NCBI RefSeq assembly: GCF_001307105.1
Contig: NZ_LGYN01000030.1
Coordinates: 62,001-126,000 of the forward strand
Reading direction: 5' to 3'
Length of the DNA stretch: 64,000 nucleotides
Origin: Bacillus australimaris
GTDB lineage: Bacteria; Bacillota; Bacilli; Bacillales; Bacillaceae
Shown in pieces: positions 9,827 to 19,430 of the stretch (position 1 is its first letter; the number at the start of each line of letters is the position of its first letter). The position numbers were made by a program, and so were the translations under genes. The notes beneath the pieces are model-generated. The model saw only the letters and a list, made by a program, of their open reading frames with translations. It was not told the origin of the DNA and did no database searches.

Positions 9827-10639
9827 ATGCTAAAAGAAGACCCCCAATATATTTTTCGTCATGATAAACGACCAGAAGTTGTTCATGATTTAGCCGATGT
9901 AGATGAAAATTCCACTGAGTTGTTAATTACAGGGAAAACAATAAACATTGAAAGGTTGAAATCTTTTTCTAACCTGACGAAATTGTGGATTTACAAAGTG
10001 GACCAAAAGGAATTCACTACGATCTTGAGTTTAGTTAATCCAAAAATGCTCTTTGTGCATGAACTGAGAGTAGAAGATTTATCAATCATAAGTTCTCTTA
10101 AAGATGTTGAGGTATTGGCACTTGAATGGAATACAAAGGCACAAAGTTTATGGGATTTATCAAAAAACACGTTATTAAAATCTTTATCCATAACAGATTT
10201 TTCAAAGTTGAATGACATAGCCCCTTTGCAAAAAAACACTGGTTTAGAATTGCTGCAATTGTCAGGCGGGGTTTGGAATTCATTAAATTTACATACTCTT
10301 CAACCTTTAAGATACCTCAAGAATTTAAAATATCTGTGCTTATCAAATATAAAAGTGAAGGATGAGTCTTTAGAGCCAATATCGGAATTAGAGGGACTCA
10401 AGGAACTTGAAATTTCGAACCAATTCCCGACAGAAGAATATGCCAGGTTATCCGTAACCCTCCCAAATACTAAGTGTGATCGTTTTGCACCATACATCTT
10501 TTTATCAAGTCCTATTGTCGATAAAGATGTGATGGTGATTGGAAAACGAAAACCGAAATTAAATTCAAAAGTTGATGGGGCAAAGTTGCAAAAATACGAA
10601 GAACAATTTAAAGCGTACCAAGAAAAGTATATAAATTAA
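9827..10639 (+). CDS. leucine-rich-repeat protein
   Basis: A 270-residue protein with at least six irregular leucine-rich repeats of the form L-x-x-L-x-L between about residues 45 and 200, for example LEVLALEW-type, LLKSLSI, LELLQLSG, LKYLCLSN and LKELEISN strands. It has no signal peptide, membrane helix or sorting motif, so it is predicted to be cytoplasmic, unlike secreted internalins. The C-terminal 60 residues are charged and helical. It stands alone between two surface loci, with GGAGGT before the ATG and a strong terminator after it. LRR proteins bind other proteins; the partner is unknown. Confidence 0.7.
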   Translation: MLKEDPQYIFRHDKRPEVVHDLADVDENSTELLITGKTINIERLKSFSNLTKLWIYKVDQKEFTTILSLVNPKMLFVHELRVEDLSIISSLKDVEVLALEWNTKAQSLWDLSKNTLLKSLSITDFSKLNDIAPLQKNTGLELLQLSGGVWNSLNLHTLQPLRYLKNLKYLCLSNIKVKDESLEPISELEGLKELEISNQFPTEEYARLSVTLPNTKCDRFAPYIFLSSPIVDKDVMVIGKRKPKLNSKVDGAKLQKYEEQFKAYQEKYIN

Positions 10640-10643
10640 CTTA

Positions 10644-10677
10644 AAAAGCAATGGAAAATCAATTCCATTGCTTTTTC
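10644..10677. terminator. bidirectional terminator after the LRR gene
   Basis: AAAAAGCAATGGAA pairs perfectly with TTCCATTGCTTTTT around a six-base loop. It ends the LRR gene and can also serve the leftward regulator whose stop codon is at 10786. Confidence 0.85.
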
Positions 10678-10785
10678 TATTGCTCATTTAATGGCTAGTA
10701 CCATAATAATATTTTCTACTTCAAAACCGAATGGTCCTTTCCTTTTGTTATTCAATCACGCAAACAACTTCATCCATAGCCATGA

Positions 10786-12288
10786 TCAGAACAGTTCCAT
10801 GATTAAATTGTTGATACATTCAAATTCTTTTTGTGTAGGAAAAGCACTGATCTTGATGATCGGTAAATTCACGTCTTTAGGTAATCCAATATCGGTGATA
10901 ATCAAATCAATTTGCTGGTCTAATAAAAACTGTTCATCTAATGATTGGTCGTAATTCGTAATGATTTGAAGATGATGTGGTATATGTTCTCTCATTAAAT
11001 CAGCGATCAACAATGTATGATTATTTCCTAATGAAGAAGTGATTAACATATTGACAGCAGGTTTTCTCTGTAATTCTAATGAGTATAGTCCTCTCCAGTT
11101 TGAGGTAATAAGGCAGATGAGACTATCTTGATTATTTACAAAAGATGCTAGAAGATCATCTGCATTCAATAACTGAATCAACTGAGTCATTCGTTTATAA
11201 AAATAGGGCAGGCGGAGCTTAACCTGTTCCAAAAGTTTTCTTTTTGTTTTAAAGATGAATTCACCATCACCTTTTAATTCCTTTGTACTTAAGTAAAATT
11301 GCATTAATTGGAGAGTAAGCTCTTGACGATTGCCAACTTTTTGAGAATATATGTTATCTAATTGTTGTATAAAACATTGAATTCTATTATAAAGATCAGG
11401 AAAATAAAGGTACAATAAATTAACATTTTCTTGGATAGTGTAAATGGATTTGAAGTTTCCCACCATTGGAATAAAGATTAGAAAATAAGTTAATTCTGGA
11501 TGGGGAATCTTTATCTTAAATTGCTTGAAGAATTCTTCATATAAAGCATGGTAGCAGTCCTGAAGCAATTCCCATATTTTTTTATATTCTGATGATATTG
11601 GTTTCAAATGAGCTGAATAGTTAACAGGATGAATCGTTTGATTTTCTTTTAAACGTTGAATAATAATGGCTATCCAAAAATAATATTTATTGATCGTTAT
11701 TTCTGGTAAGTTGACATGAAAAAGTTCACAAAGTTTTGAAAGAAAAGCGGAGACAGATTGTTTTTCAATTCGCAAAAATGGCCAGTAATGATTTCCATAG
11801 ATTTCAAAGGAGAATTCGACGAAAAACCGTCGAATCTCTTTTTCGTTTCCATGAAATTGCATCGTATCGGACCTCAATTCTATTTCATACTCTTTTAATT
11901 CCTCATTAATTTTTTTAATCGCTGAATATAAAGTCGATCGACTAACATTTAAATCATTCATCCAATCTACAAATGGCTTCGGAGGTTCAAATATAATGCC
12001 AGTCATTAATTGAATGGTTGTATTTTCAAGCAAGATTTGCCTGATGTAGTCATCAACTTGAAGCCGCTGAGAAAATCGAATGCTGATTCCTTTCCTTAGC
12101 TGAAATTGTAAAAGTGGTTCATGATCATCAGTTAAATAACTTTTCATGATTTCCAAATCATGTTGTATGGCACGGAAAGATCCAATTTCGAGATCGACAA
12201 ATTCCTGAATCGTCCACCATTTGTTTTGGGAAACGAGTAATTTTAAAATGCTGATCATTCTCTTAGACTTAGAATCTATTAATTTCAT
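10786..12288 (-). CDS. Mga/AtxA-like transcriptional regulator (locus 2)
   Basis: A 500-residue paralogue of the protein at 104-1612, alike over its whole length. It has the N-terminal helix-turn-helix (about 10-60), a second one with NVSRSTLYSAIKKIN, the PRD-like middle and an EIIB-like C-terminal domain (about 405-500). It is divergent from the WxL operon starting at 12639 and is its likely activator (inference from position and the known role of Mga/AtxA proteins). The near-identical start (MKLIDSKSKRM against MDLIDNKSKRW) indicates a duplication of regulator plus target locus. Confidence 0.85.
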   Translation of the reverse strand: MKLIDSKSKRMISILKLLVSQNKWWTIQEFVDLEIGSFRAIQHDLEIMKSYLTDDHEPLLQFQLRKGISIRFSQRLQVDDYIRQILLENTTIQLMTGIIFEPPKPFVDWMNDLNVSRSTLYSAIKKINEELKEYEIELRSDTMQFHGNEKEIRRFFVEFSFEIYGNHYWPFLRIEKQSVSAFLSKLCELFHVNLPEITINKYYFWIAIIIQRLKENQTIHPVNYSAHLKPISSEYKKIWELLQDCYHALYEEFFKQFKIKIPHPELTYFLIFIPMVGNFKSIYTIQENVNLLYLYFPDLYNRIQCFIQQLDNIYSQKVGNRQELTLQLMQFYLSTKELKGDGEFIFKTKRKLLEQVKLRLPYFYKRMTQLIQLLNADDLLASFVNNQDSLICLITSNWRGLYSLELQRKPAVNMLITSSLGNNHTLLIADLMREHIPHHLQIITNYDQSLDEQFLLDQQIDLIITDIGLPKDVNLPIIKISAFPTQKEFECINNLIMELF

Positions 12289-12638
12289 AAAAATAAAGCT
12301 CCTCCAACAAATTCCATCAGAATCAGAATTGAAATTTGAATAAATGTATTGTTTTATCGCATCAAATTTGTTTTAAAAAATAAAAAGAATGCAGCAGTTT
12401 TTAAAATAAAAACAGCAAAATTTGGACGGAAATGAGGTGTAAAATCGCTTTTATGTGTGTCGTGTTTAACCAATTGTGGAGAAATGTTGATTTATTATAA
12501 TAAATTGCGTGGAATTTTGCATTCAATTTTGACAAAAAAAAAAAAATGAACAAACAAAACTAAACTATGATAAATGAAAGGTGCTAGGTAATAAACTTTT
12601 CTAGTCGGCACTTTTGAGAATACAAAGGAGAGGATGGA
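12289..12638. promoter_or_regulatory. divergent intergenic region of surface locus 2
   Basis: A 350-base, very AT-rich region between the regulator and the WxL operon. It contains AAAATTTGGACGGAAA at 12417-12432, similar in sequence and distance to the motif at 1757-1770 of locus 1, and an A run at about 12534-12546. Both promoters should lie here; no gene is present. Confidence 0.5.
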
Positions 12639-15600
12639 GTGAATAAACGTAAGGCTATTAGCATTTTTATGATCATCATCATGATATTCACCCAGAAGTT
12701 AATACCCTCAGCAGCAGCTGTTGGTGAAGATTCGAATAAAGGGGACCTTTCATGGGGGAGTGATTCAGTTCAGCTCAATGAAGGGGATTCATTTGATACA
12801 ACATTGGACATCCTTCATCCAATATATCAAAAGATTCAAGTGAAAATACCTGATGGTTTATTCATTTCACTTCAACAAATGAAAGAGGATAAAAGGAATG
12901 AACATGTCCAATTTAATTGGGACGCTTCTTCATCTACAGTGACAATTTCCTCCTTAAAAGGCGAAGGAGAAGAGAAAGCCCTAGGGAAAGTCTTCATGGC
13001 TTTTAAATTGAGTAAAGCCTCAACTTACAGCTTAACGGCTGAAGCAGTAATAGAAAATACAATGTATCAATCACCCCCTTTGGTGATTAACGTCGAGAAG
13101 AAAAAAGAAGAGACAGCTGAACTCAAAATAAATGAGGGAACAAAGCTGGCACCAATTAAACAACAAATGGTGCAAAATTCAACGCTTAAAGCGTTATCGA
13201 CAGAATCAGAGGATGCAGGAACGATCGTTTCAAGCTGGAGTGAATTTATACAAGCCCTCGATGATCCAGCTGTACATGTGATTTCGCTTAGCAAAAGTAT
13301 TTCCAAAGGTTTTGGTATCAGCTTAGGCACTTACCGAAGGGACATTACAATTAACGGCAATGGTCATACGATTGATTTTGGGACACTAAGTGCTTTGACA
13401 TTAGGACAAGTATCAGATGCTACATTCACAATGAAAAATGTAAAGGTCAAAAAAACGGGTATTATCCCTATTTTGACATCAACGATTATTAGCAATGGTG
13501 CCGGCTGGAAGGTTGTTTTTCAAAACGTTGAAAGTGTAGATGGATCGACTTCAGGACTGGCCGATCTTCCGCAGGGGACAATTCAATTTGATGGCGGGCA
13601 AAACACCTATAACACAACAAATACAGCGTTTATTGCAAAGCATTTCATTATAAAGAATGGAGCCGTTTTGAATGCATATGGTTCAAATGTGTTGTATTAC
13701 ACTGACATAGATGGTTCTACTGTCCAAATCAGTGAAGGATCTCAAGTTTCCTTTTATAGCGAAAATGATGTGGCTATGCAGATGAACGCCAAAACAGATT
13801 TTCATGTAACTGGTCAAAACACCTTGCTAAAAGTAGAAGGAAATTCAAACCGAACCGGAGATGACGGGGCACTTATTTCATTGGTTGGTGACGGTGCTGT
13901 CATAAATATCACAGACCATGCTGAAATCAATGTACACAGTAAACGGACAACCGCAATGTTAATGAATAGTAGTGGCGGCGTTTTTAATGTCAGTGGTAAC
14001 TCAAAGTTAAACTTACGTTCTGATGCTAATGCCAATAATTTAGGTGCCACATTAAGGTTTCGGTTATCAGGTAATATGACCTTTAATGTAACAGATCATG
14101 CAGAAATCAATATCAATAAAACTGGTGGTAATGCGCCGGCAGTTCGAATGTACGGCGACAATAACAAATTTATTGTGAGGAGCGGTGGAAAGGTCAGTAT
14201 TAAAAATGCTGGTAATGGCTCACCTGAAAATGGCGGAAGCGATGCAGCAAATCAAGGCATCCTATTCACCGCTGGAAATGATGCCATCTTTGACCTTCAA
14301 GATGAAGACTCTATCATGAATATTCAAGCGGACAATGGTCCTGCTATTGATATGGAAAGTTACAGAGGCAGCATTGAAGCCGGCCGAGGAACGACTTTCA
14401 TAGCAGAAGGCCGAACAAGCGGTATGAATAATGGCATATTTAATGCTGGACATGCGACTGTCAAAGTAGATGCCTCAAAATTCTATGATTTTAGAAATAA
14501 TCGAAGTGGCGGAGGATCTATTTTTCAACTTAATAGCAGCTCAAGCTTTACATCAACAAATTCAGATCTTGCTGTATGGCCAAAAGGGAGTAATTTGAAT
14601 GGGGATCCATCCAGGCATTGGTCTAACTTTGATTATCAATTAGGCGGTTCGAATTTCTCAACAATTGTCTCTACAAATATACAAAATGAATTTAATACGT
14701 CATCTAGTTCTTATGGTGTAAATGGGGCAACTTTATATTCTCGAATGAGTGGGAATAATGCTAGGGCGATCGTTGATGATCTAAGGATACCAACAAATGC
14801 AGATCATTCCATCTATGGTCATGTCTCTGTACCAGTTGGAAATTCAGATAGTCGTGATGCTTGGACAAATGAAGCATATGTCAAAGTGGAAGTGACGAAA
14901 GTTGATGGTACAAAGTATGAACTGATTGGTAAAACTTATGGAAGTGAAAATCGTCTGAGTGTTTATGGAGATGCAGAGCGGGCAGGTTTATTTAAAATTG
15001 ATCTTCCAGATCAGCAGCTGTTACATGCAGGTGATCAGGTTGAAGTGATCAGTGCGTGGCGAGGAAAGGAAGATCCCACCTCACCGCAAGCAAGACTGAG
15101 TCAACCAGACGACCTGAAGGTATCAAAAACAACAGTCGTTGATGTGACACCTCCAAATTCGGCTGTCATAACGAATGCCAACAATATAACGAATGCAACA
15201 AAACAAATTTCTGGAACTGGTGAACCTAGAGCAACTGTAACGGTCAAGGTAAATGGCTCTTCCATCAAAGGCAGCGCGAAGGTAAACGACCAAGGAGATT
15301 GGCAGTTCGATTTACCGGCCTATTTACAGAAGAATGATGATGTCCAAGTATTTTTAACAGATGAAGCGAGAGAAGCAGCAAATATCAAAAACCCGCCATC
15401 TACTAACAGCAGTCAGGGCAATACCAATCCAGCAGAAGACTTACAATATCATGATACAACATTTAAAAAAGCAGCCCGTTTTCAGGTGAAGGATGTTCTG
15501 CCAGATGAAAACACTGTCACCAAGTCTGTATCTGTCAATAATGAGAATCAAGTGACAAGAGTTGGTTCTATCCTTACCTATACATTAAATGTGAAGAACA

Positions 15601-16403
15601 ACAAATCAGCAGATGTTCAAACAGAATGGAAAAAAGTCATATTAGAAGATGTATTAAGTAAGGGATTAGATTTCATTCCATCTTCTATCCAGGTAAATGG
15701 AGAAGCGATCAATTCCTCTCAGTTTTCTTATGATGAAGGAACGAAAAAGCTTCAGATTGAGCTTGGCAACCTGTCATCACAAGAAGAAATAAATGTGGTG
15801 TTTCAAGCAAAGGTGAACGAAAGCGCAGTAGAGCAGACGATTAAAAATAAAGCTTCAGCTACAGGAGAAATACCGCAAGAAGCTGAATTTACACTCGGAC
15901 CAATTGATCCAGAGAAAGAATTGAAAACAATCACAGTCGAATCAAATGAAGTGGAGAATCCAGGGGGTGAGATTTTGGGGATATTAGATTTCGTATCGGC
16001 TCCTAAAATGCTCTCTTTTGGTGAACAATTAAAAATTTCGCCAAAGAATGAAAGATATCCTCTTGTTCATCAAGATGATGATTTAGCTGTACAGGACACA
16101 AGAAAAGTGAAATCAGAGTGGCAAGTGACAGCGCGTATGCTGAAAACGTTACAAAGCAGTAATGGAGATACATTGCCAAGTGCACTAGTTTATCGACAAG
16201 CTGAACAAGACCAAGTATTAGGTGCGAGTGATGTGATCATTTATCGGCACAAGAGCGTGGATCATAATCCACTGAATATCTCGTCTGAATGGGAAGGAGT
16301 CAAGGCAGGACTTTTACTTGACATTAAAGCCGGTGAAGCACGAAGTACAAACTACAGCGGAATCATTGAATGGACATTACAGGATGTTCCGGGAAATGGA
16401 TAA
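12639..16403 (+). CDS. large WxL adhesin with pectate-lyase-like domain
   Basis: A secreted protein of 1254 residues. It has a signal peptide ending near SAAA, a cohesin-like N-terminal segment (about 35-170) and a right-handed beta-helix resembling the pectate-lyase-like adhesive domain (about 195-640, with many short Asn/Gly-rich strands). An Ig-like module (about 845-910, GTGEPRATVTVKVNG), a DUF11/isopeptide-type domain (about 950-1085) and a C-terminal WxL domain (about 1105-1254, SEWQVTARM and IEWTLQDVPGN) follow. WxL domains attach non-covalently to the cell wall. GTG 12639 has AAAGGAGAGG upstream. Its stop overlaps the next gene by 8 bases. This is the main adhesin of the WxL operon; its ligand cannot be read from sequence. 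Confidence 0.85.
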   Translation: MNKRKAISIFMIIIMIFTQKLIPSAAAVGEDSNKGDLSWGSDSVQLNEGDSFDTTLDILHPIYQKIQVKIPDGLFISLQQMKEDKRNEHVQFNWDASSSTVTISSLKGEGEEKALGKVFMAFKLSKASTYSLTAEAVIENTMYQSPPLVINVEKKKEETAELKINEGTKLAPIKQQMVQNSTLKALSTESEDAGTIVSSWSEFIQALDDPAVHVISLSKSISKGFGISLGTYRRDITINGNGHTIDFGTLSALTLGQVSDATFTMKNVKVKKTGIIPILTSTIISNGAGWKVVFQNVESVDGSTSGLADLPQGTIQFDGGQNTYNTTNTAFIAKHFIIKNGAVLNAYGSNVLYYTDIDGSTVQISEGSQVSFYSENDVAMQMNAKTDFHVTGQNTLLKVEGNSNRTGDDGALISLVGDGAVINITDHAEINVHSKRTTAMLMNSSGGVFNVSGNSKLNLRSDANANNLGATLRFRLSGNMTFNVTDHAEININKTGGNAPAVRMYGDNNKFIVRSGGKVSIKNAGNGSPENGGSDAANQGILFTAGNDAIFDLQDEDSIMNIQADNGPAIDMESYRGSIEAGRGTTFIAEGRTSGMNNGIFNAGHATVKVDASKFYDFRNNRSGGGSIFQLNSSSSFTSTNSDLAVWPKGSNLNGDPSRHWSNFDYQLGGSNFSTIVSTNIQNEFNTSSSSYGVNGATLYSRMSGNNARAIVDDLRIPTNADHSIYGHVSVPVGNSDSRDAWTNEAYVKVEVTKVDGTKYELIGKTYGSENRLSVYGDAERAGLFKIDLPDQQLLHAGDQVEVISAWRGKEDPTSPQARLSQPDDLKVSKTTVVDVTPPNSAVITNANNITNATKQISGTGEPRATVTVKVNGSSIKGSAKVNDQGDWQFDLPAYLQKNDDVQVFLTDEAREAANIKNPPSTNSSQGNTNPAEDLQYHDTTFKKAARFQVKDVLPDENTVTKSVSVNNENQVTRVGSILTYTLNVKNNKSADVQTEWKKVILEDVLSKGLDFIPSSIQVNGEAINSSQFSYDEGTKKLQIELGNLSSQEEINVVFQAKVNESAVEQTIKNKASATGEIPQEAEFTLGPIDPEKELKTITVESNEVENPGGEILGILDFVSAPKMLSFGEQLKISPKNERYPLVHQDDDLAVQDTRKVKSEWQVTARMLKTLQSSNGDTLPSALVYRQAEQDQVLGASDVIIYRHKSVDHNPLNISSEWEGVKAGLLLDIKAGEARSTNYSGIIEWTLQDVPGNG

Positions 16404-16815
16404 TAGATGGTTATTGTCTAAAGGTAGATTCGTCATTGTGATATTTATCGTGTGCTTCACATTTGGTTTAAGTTCTCACACCATTTATGCAGCAGATCAA
16501 AGTTATAAATCAAATGGACAAGTGGATTTCTACGGGACATATGAACCGGAAAATGGAAAGGAACAGTCTAAAGATCAGCACAACCAAACGGATCAGCAGG
16601 GAGAGAAAGCACCTCAGAGCAATCGATCCAATCAAGATAATCAGGCCAATGGAGCCAATCCAGCCAACCCAGTATTACCAAAAGCGGGAGACAAAACAGA
16701 GTCTATTTATCTCGTCGTTGGATGGGGATTCATCTTTATCTCGATCATATTTTTGATGATTTTCAAAGTATCAAAACAAAAAAGGAGAAATGAACATGAA
16801 ATATTTGAAAGCTAG
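16396..16815 (+). CDS. small LPXTG-like (LPKAG) surface protein of the WxL locus
   Basis: A protein of about 139 residues with a signal peptide (ending near YAA), a short Gln/Asn-rich hydrophilic region and a C-terminal sorting signal made of LPKAG, a membrane helix and KQKRR. WxL operons of Enterococcus and relatives carry a small LPXTG-type protein at this place. The sortase at 19431 is the likely anchoring enzyme (inference). ATG 16396 overlaps the end of the large WxL gene, which suggests translational coupling; the ribosome binding site is weak. The end overlaps the next gene by 20 bases. The fifth-position Ala-Gly variant is unusual but occurs in WxL loci. Confidence 0.75.
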   Translation: MDNRWLLSKGRFVIVIFIVCFTFGLSSHTIYAADQSYKSNGQVDFYGTYEPENGKEQSKDQHNQTDQQGEKAPQSNRSNQDNQANGANPANPVLPKAGDKTESIYLVVGWGFIFISIIFLMIFKVSKQKRRNEHEIFES

Positions 16816-17557
16816 TTCAATCACAGCAGCACTTTTATTATTTACAACTGGTACAACAACTGCCCTTGCTGCAGACGGTGGGGAATACAAATCAAACGGT
16901 GTTGTAGAGTTTGTGGTAAACCCAGAGCCTACATCCCCAATCGATCCAACGAATCCAGATCCAAACAATCCAGTAATGCCGGTCGATCCGACAAATCCAA
17001 ATGGCCCTAATTCAGGGACAGCAGGACCACTAAGTATAGATTTTGCATCTAGCTTAGACTTTGGAAAAAATAAAATTACAAATAAAGACGAAACTTATTT
17101 TGCAAATGCTCAAGGGTTAGAAGATGGCAGAAGTGTCCCAAACTATGTTCAAATTTCAGATCAGCGTGGAAGTAACGCAGGCTGGACTTTAACAGTTAAG
17201 CAGGAAGGGCAGCTCTCAAATGATGCGACACAGAACAAGGAGCTCACTGGTGCAGAAATTAAGCTGGTATCGGGACAAGCAGTAAGTAACGCAGAAGCTA
17301 TTGCAGAACCAACTACTTCAGATATTACTCTTGATCCAAGTGGAGCAGTATCTAATGTCATGTCTGCGAAAACTGGAGCAGGTGCAGGAACATGGGTTGA
17401 TCGTTTTGGAACTGTTGAGACGGTAGATGTGAACGGAGAAAGCTTACAAAAAAATAAAGCCGTCACACTGACTGTTCCTGGGAAAACACCTAAGGATGCA
17501 GTGAAATATAAAACAGAGCTCACTTGGACATTATCTGATATTCCAGGAAATGAATAA
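16796..17557 (+). CDS. WxL-domain surface protein A
   Basis: A secreted protein of about 253 residues: signal peptide ending near ALAADG, a Pro/Asp/Asn-rich linker with PTNPDPNNP, then one C-terminal WxL domain with the motif pair GWTLTVKQ and LTWTLSDIPGN. Such proteins bind peptidoglycan non-covalently through the WxL domain. ATG 16796 is chosen over ATG 16790 because AAAGGAG is 8 bases from it. It is very similar in architecture and sequence to the next gene, so the pair arose by tandem duplication. Confidence 0.88.
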   Translation: MKYLKASSITAALLLFTTGTTTALAADGGEYKSNGVVEFVVNPEPTSPIDPTNPDPNNPVMPVDPTNPNGPNSGTAGPLSIDFASSLDFGKNKITNKDETYFANAQGLEDGRSVPNYVQISDQRGSNAGWTLTVKQEGQLSNDATQNKELTGAEIKLVSGQAVSNAEAIAEPTTSDITLDPSGAVSNVMSAKTGAGAGTWVDRFGTVETVDVNGESLQKNKAVTLTVPGKTPKDAVKYKTELTWTLSDIPGNE

Positions 17558-17563
17558 AAAGAG

Positions 17564-18319
17564 ATGAAAAAAAATAGATTTGTTGTTGTTATCACAGTGG
17601 CTATATTCAGTGGAATCCTACTGAATAGCCACCCTGTTTTTGCGGAAGGCCAAACATATGATTCTGATGCGGTGGTCAATTTTGTACCAAGTCAAGATGT
17701 CACGCCACCTGTGGATCCAAGCAATCCAGATCCAGAGAATCCTGTTACACCAATTGACCCGACAAATCCGAGTGGACCAAACCCAGAGACAGCAGGGCCT
17801 CTGAGTATTGATTATGCGTCTTCTCTTCATTTTGGTGAAAACAAAATTTCAACTAAAAATGAAGTGTATGATGCAAAAGCCCAAGCGTTTACTGGAGGAT
17901 CAGAGGGACCGAACTATGTTCAAGTCACGGATAACCGAGGAACAGAAACGGGATGGTCTCTTCAAGTAAAACAAAATGGACAATTTGTTTCCACATCGGG
18001 ACATGAACTAACAGGCGCAAAGATTACATTTAAACAAGCTCAAATCAATACAATTTCTACTTCACCAAAGCCATCCCAATTGAAAGACACATTCAGCCTC
18101 ACGCCGGATGGTACTGGTGCAGCTGAGCAAGTGGTGAGTGCTGGAAATGGTGAGGGAGCGGGCACATATGTCTATGCCTTTGGAACAGACGAGACAAAAA
18201 GTGAAAGCATTTCGCTAGAAGTTCCAGGTTCCACGACAAAGCTGGCAGAAGCTTATAAAACGTCATTCACATGGACATTGACCGATGTCCCAGCTAACGA
18301 TAACACAGGTCAATTATAA
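17564..18319 (+). CDS. WxL-domain surface protein B
   Basis: A 251-residue paralogue of its upstream neighbour with the same plan: signal peptide ending near VFAEG, a Pro-rich linker (PSNPDPENP, PTNPSGPNP) and a WxL domain with GWSLQVKQ and FTWTLTDVPAN. It starts 6 bases after the previous stop with a poor ribosome binding site, so it is probably translated by coupling. The most variable part is the loop region at about residues 150-215, where the two copies differ in length. Confidence 0.87.
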   Translation: MKKNRFVVVITVAIFSGILLNSHPVFAEGQTYDSDAVVNFVPSQDVTPPVDPSNPDPENPVTPIDPTNPSGPNPETAGPLSIDYASSLHFGENKISTKNEVYDAKAQAFTGGSEGPNYVQVTDNRGTETGWSLQVKQNGQFVSTSGHELTGAKITFKQAQINTISTSPKPSQLKDTFSLTPDGTGAAEQVVSAGNGEGAGTYVYAFGTDETKSESISLEVPGSTTKLAEAYKTSFTWTLTDVPANDNTGQL

Positions 18320-18365
18320 GTTGTTCTGTGTATTTTTATCAACCAAAGAAAGAAGTGCACTTGAG

Positions 18366-19424
18366 ATGAAATCAATTTTGAAAATCGTATGCATGATAGT
18401 GTTTTTGTTCACCATCATAGATGTCTCACAAATGAAACAAGTAAAGGCGTCAGAACTTAATTTTTCTGTTACAACCGTCATCCCACGCAACCAAATAGAT
18501 CAATCAAAATCTTATTTTGATTTAAAAGTCAAACCTTCACAAAAACAAACACTACAAATTTTATTGAGAAATGACACCAATCGGCAAATTGTAATAGAGC
18601 CGCAGGTGCATACAGCCACGACAAATGTAAATGGTGTAGTAGAATATGGGAAAACAGAAGAAAAAAAAGATTCGACATTGAAATATAAAATGGAAAATTT
18701 AATTAAAACGAATAAAGATGTGACCATTCCTGCAAAAGGGAAAAAAATATTATCACTACATTTAACTGCACCTGAGAAGCGTTTTGATGGATGGTTAGCT
18801 GGAGGGATTACACTTCAAGAAAAAGAAAAAGAGCCGAAGGAAAACAAAAAAGAAGCTAGCCTGTCAATTGAAAATAAGTATTCATATGTCGTTGCCATTT
18901 TGCTAAGTGGGAACAGCACAAAGATTATACCAAAATTGCAATTAAACAAGATTGAGCCAAGTCAGCTGAATGCACGCAATGTCATTCAAGCAGAGATTCA
19001 AAATGTTAAACCGATGTATGTGAACAAAATGAGTGTGAAGGCAAAGATTATGGAAAAAGGGAGTCGTGAGGTACTTTATCAAGCAGATAAGAAAGACATG
19101 CAAATGGCACCGAATTCACACTTCCGCTTTCCAGTTCCATTAAATGGACAGAAATTGCAGGCAGGGACATATACACTCGATATGACGGCGCAGTCGATGA
19201 ATAAAACATGGCATTGGACGAAGGACTTTACAATAGATGCGGAAATTGCAAAAGAACTAAATCAAAAAGATGTCACGATTGAGACAGATTACACCTGGAT
19301 GTATGTTGTTCTTGGAATTGGTCTCATCATGATTGCTCTTGGGATTCTGCTATTATTTATTCGAAAAAAGAGAAAACGTAATATACACTCTGATGAAGAG
19401 AATCAGTCGTCCTTTCATGCGTAG
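18366..19424 (+). CDS. WxL-interacting membrane protein (DUF916/DUF3324)
   Basis: A protein of about 352 residues: signal peptide, an N-terminal DUF916 domain (about 30-155, starting with LNFSVTTVIPRNQ), a DUF3324 domain (about 160-300), then a C-terminal membrane helix (about 312-336) and a positively charged tail. Proteins of this family (WxLIP) sit outside the membrane and bind partner WxL proteins and peptidoglycan. It follows the two WxL genes and precedes the sortase gene, as in WxL operons of other Firmicutes. ATG 18366 is preferred over an in-frame extension, which would overlap the WxL gene and lacks a signal peptide at its start. Confidence 0.85.
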   Translation: MKSILKIVCMIVFLFTIIDVSQMKQVKASELNFSVTTVIPRNQIDQSKSYFDLKVKPSQKQTLQILLRNDTNRQIVIEPQVHTATTNVNGVVEYGKTEEKKDSTLKYKMENLIKTNKDVTIPAKGKKILSLHLTAPEKRFDGWLAGGITLQEKEKEPKENKKEASLSIENKYSYVVAILLSGNSTKIIPKLQLNKIEPSQLNARNVIQAEIQNVKPMYVNKMSVKAKIMEKGSREVLYQADKKDMQMAPNSHFRFPVPLNGQKLQAGTYTLDMTAQSMNKTWHWTKDFTIDAEIAKELNQKDVTIETDYTWMYVVLGIGLIMIALGILLLFIRKKRKRNIHSDEENQSSFHA

Positions 19425-19430
19425 CGGAAG

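Noticed and set aside
17161..17679. Leftward 172-residue open frame across the two WxL genes
   Set aside because: It is antisense to well-supported secreted proteins and has no start signal or family features.
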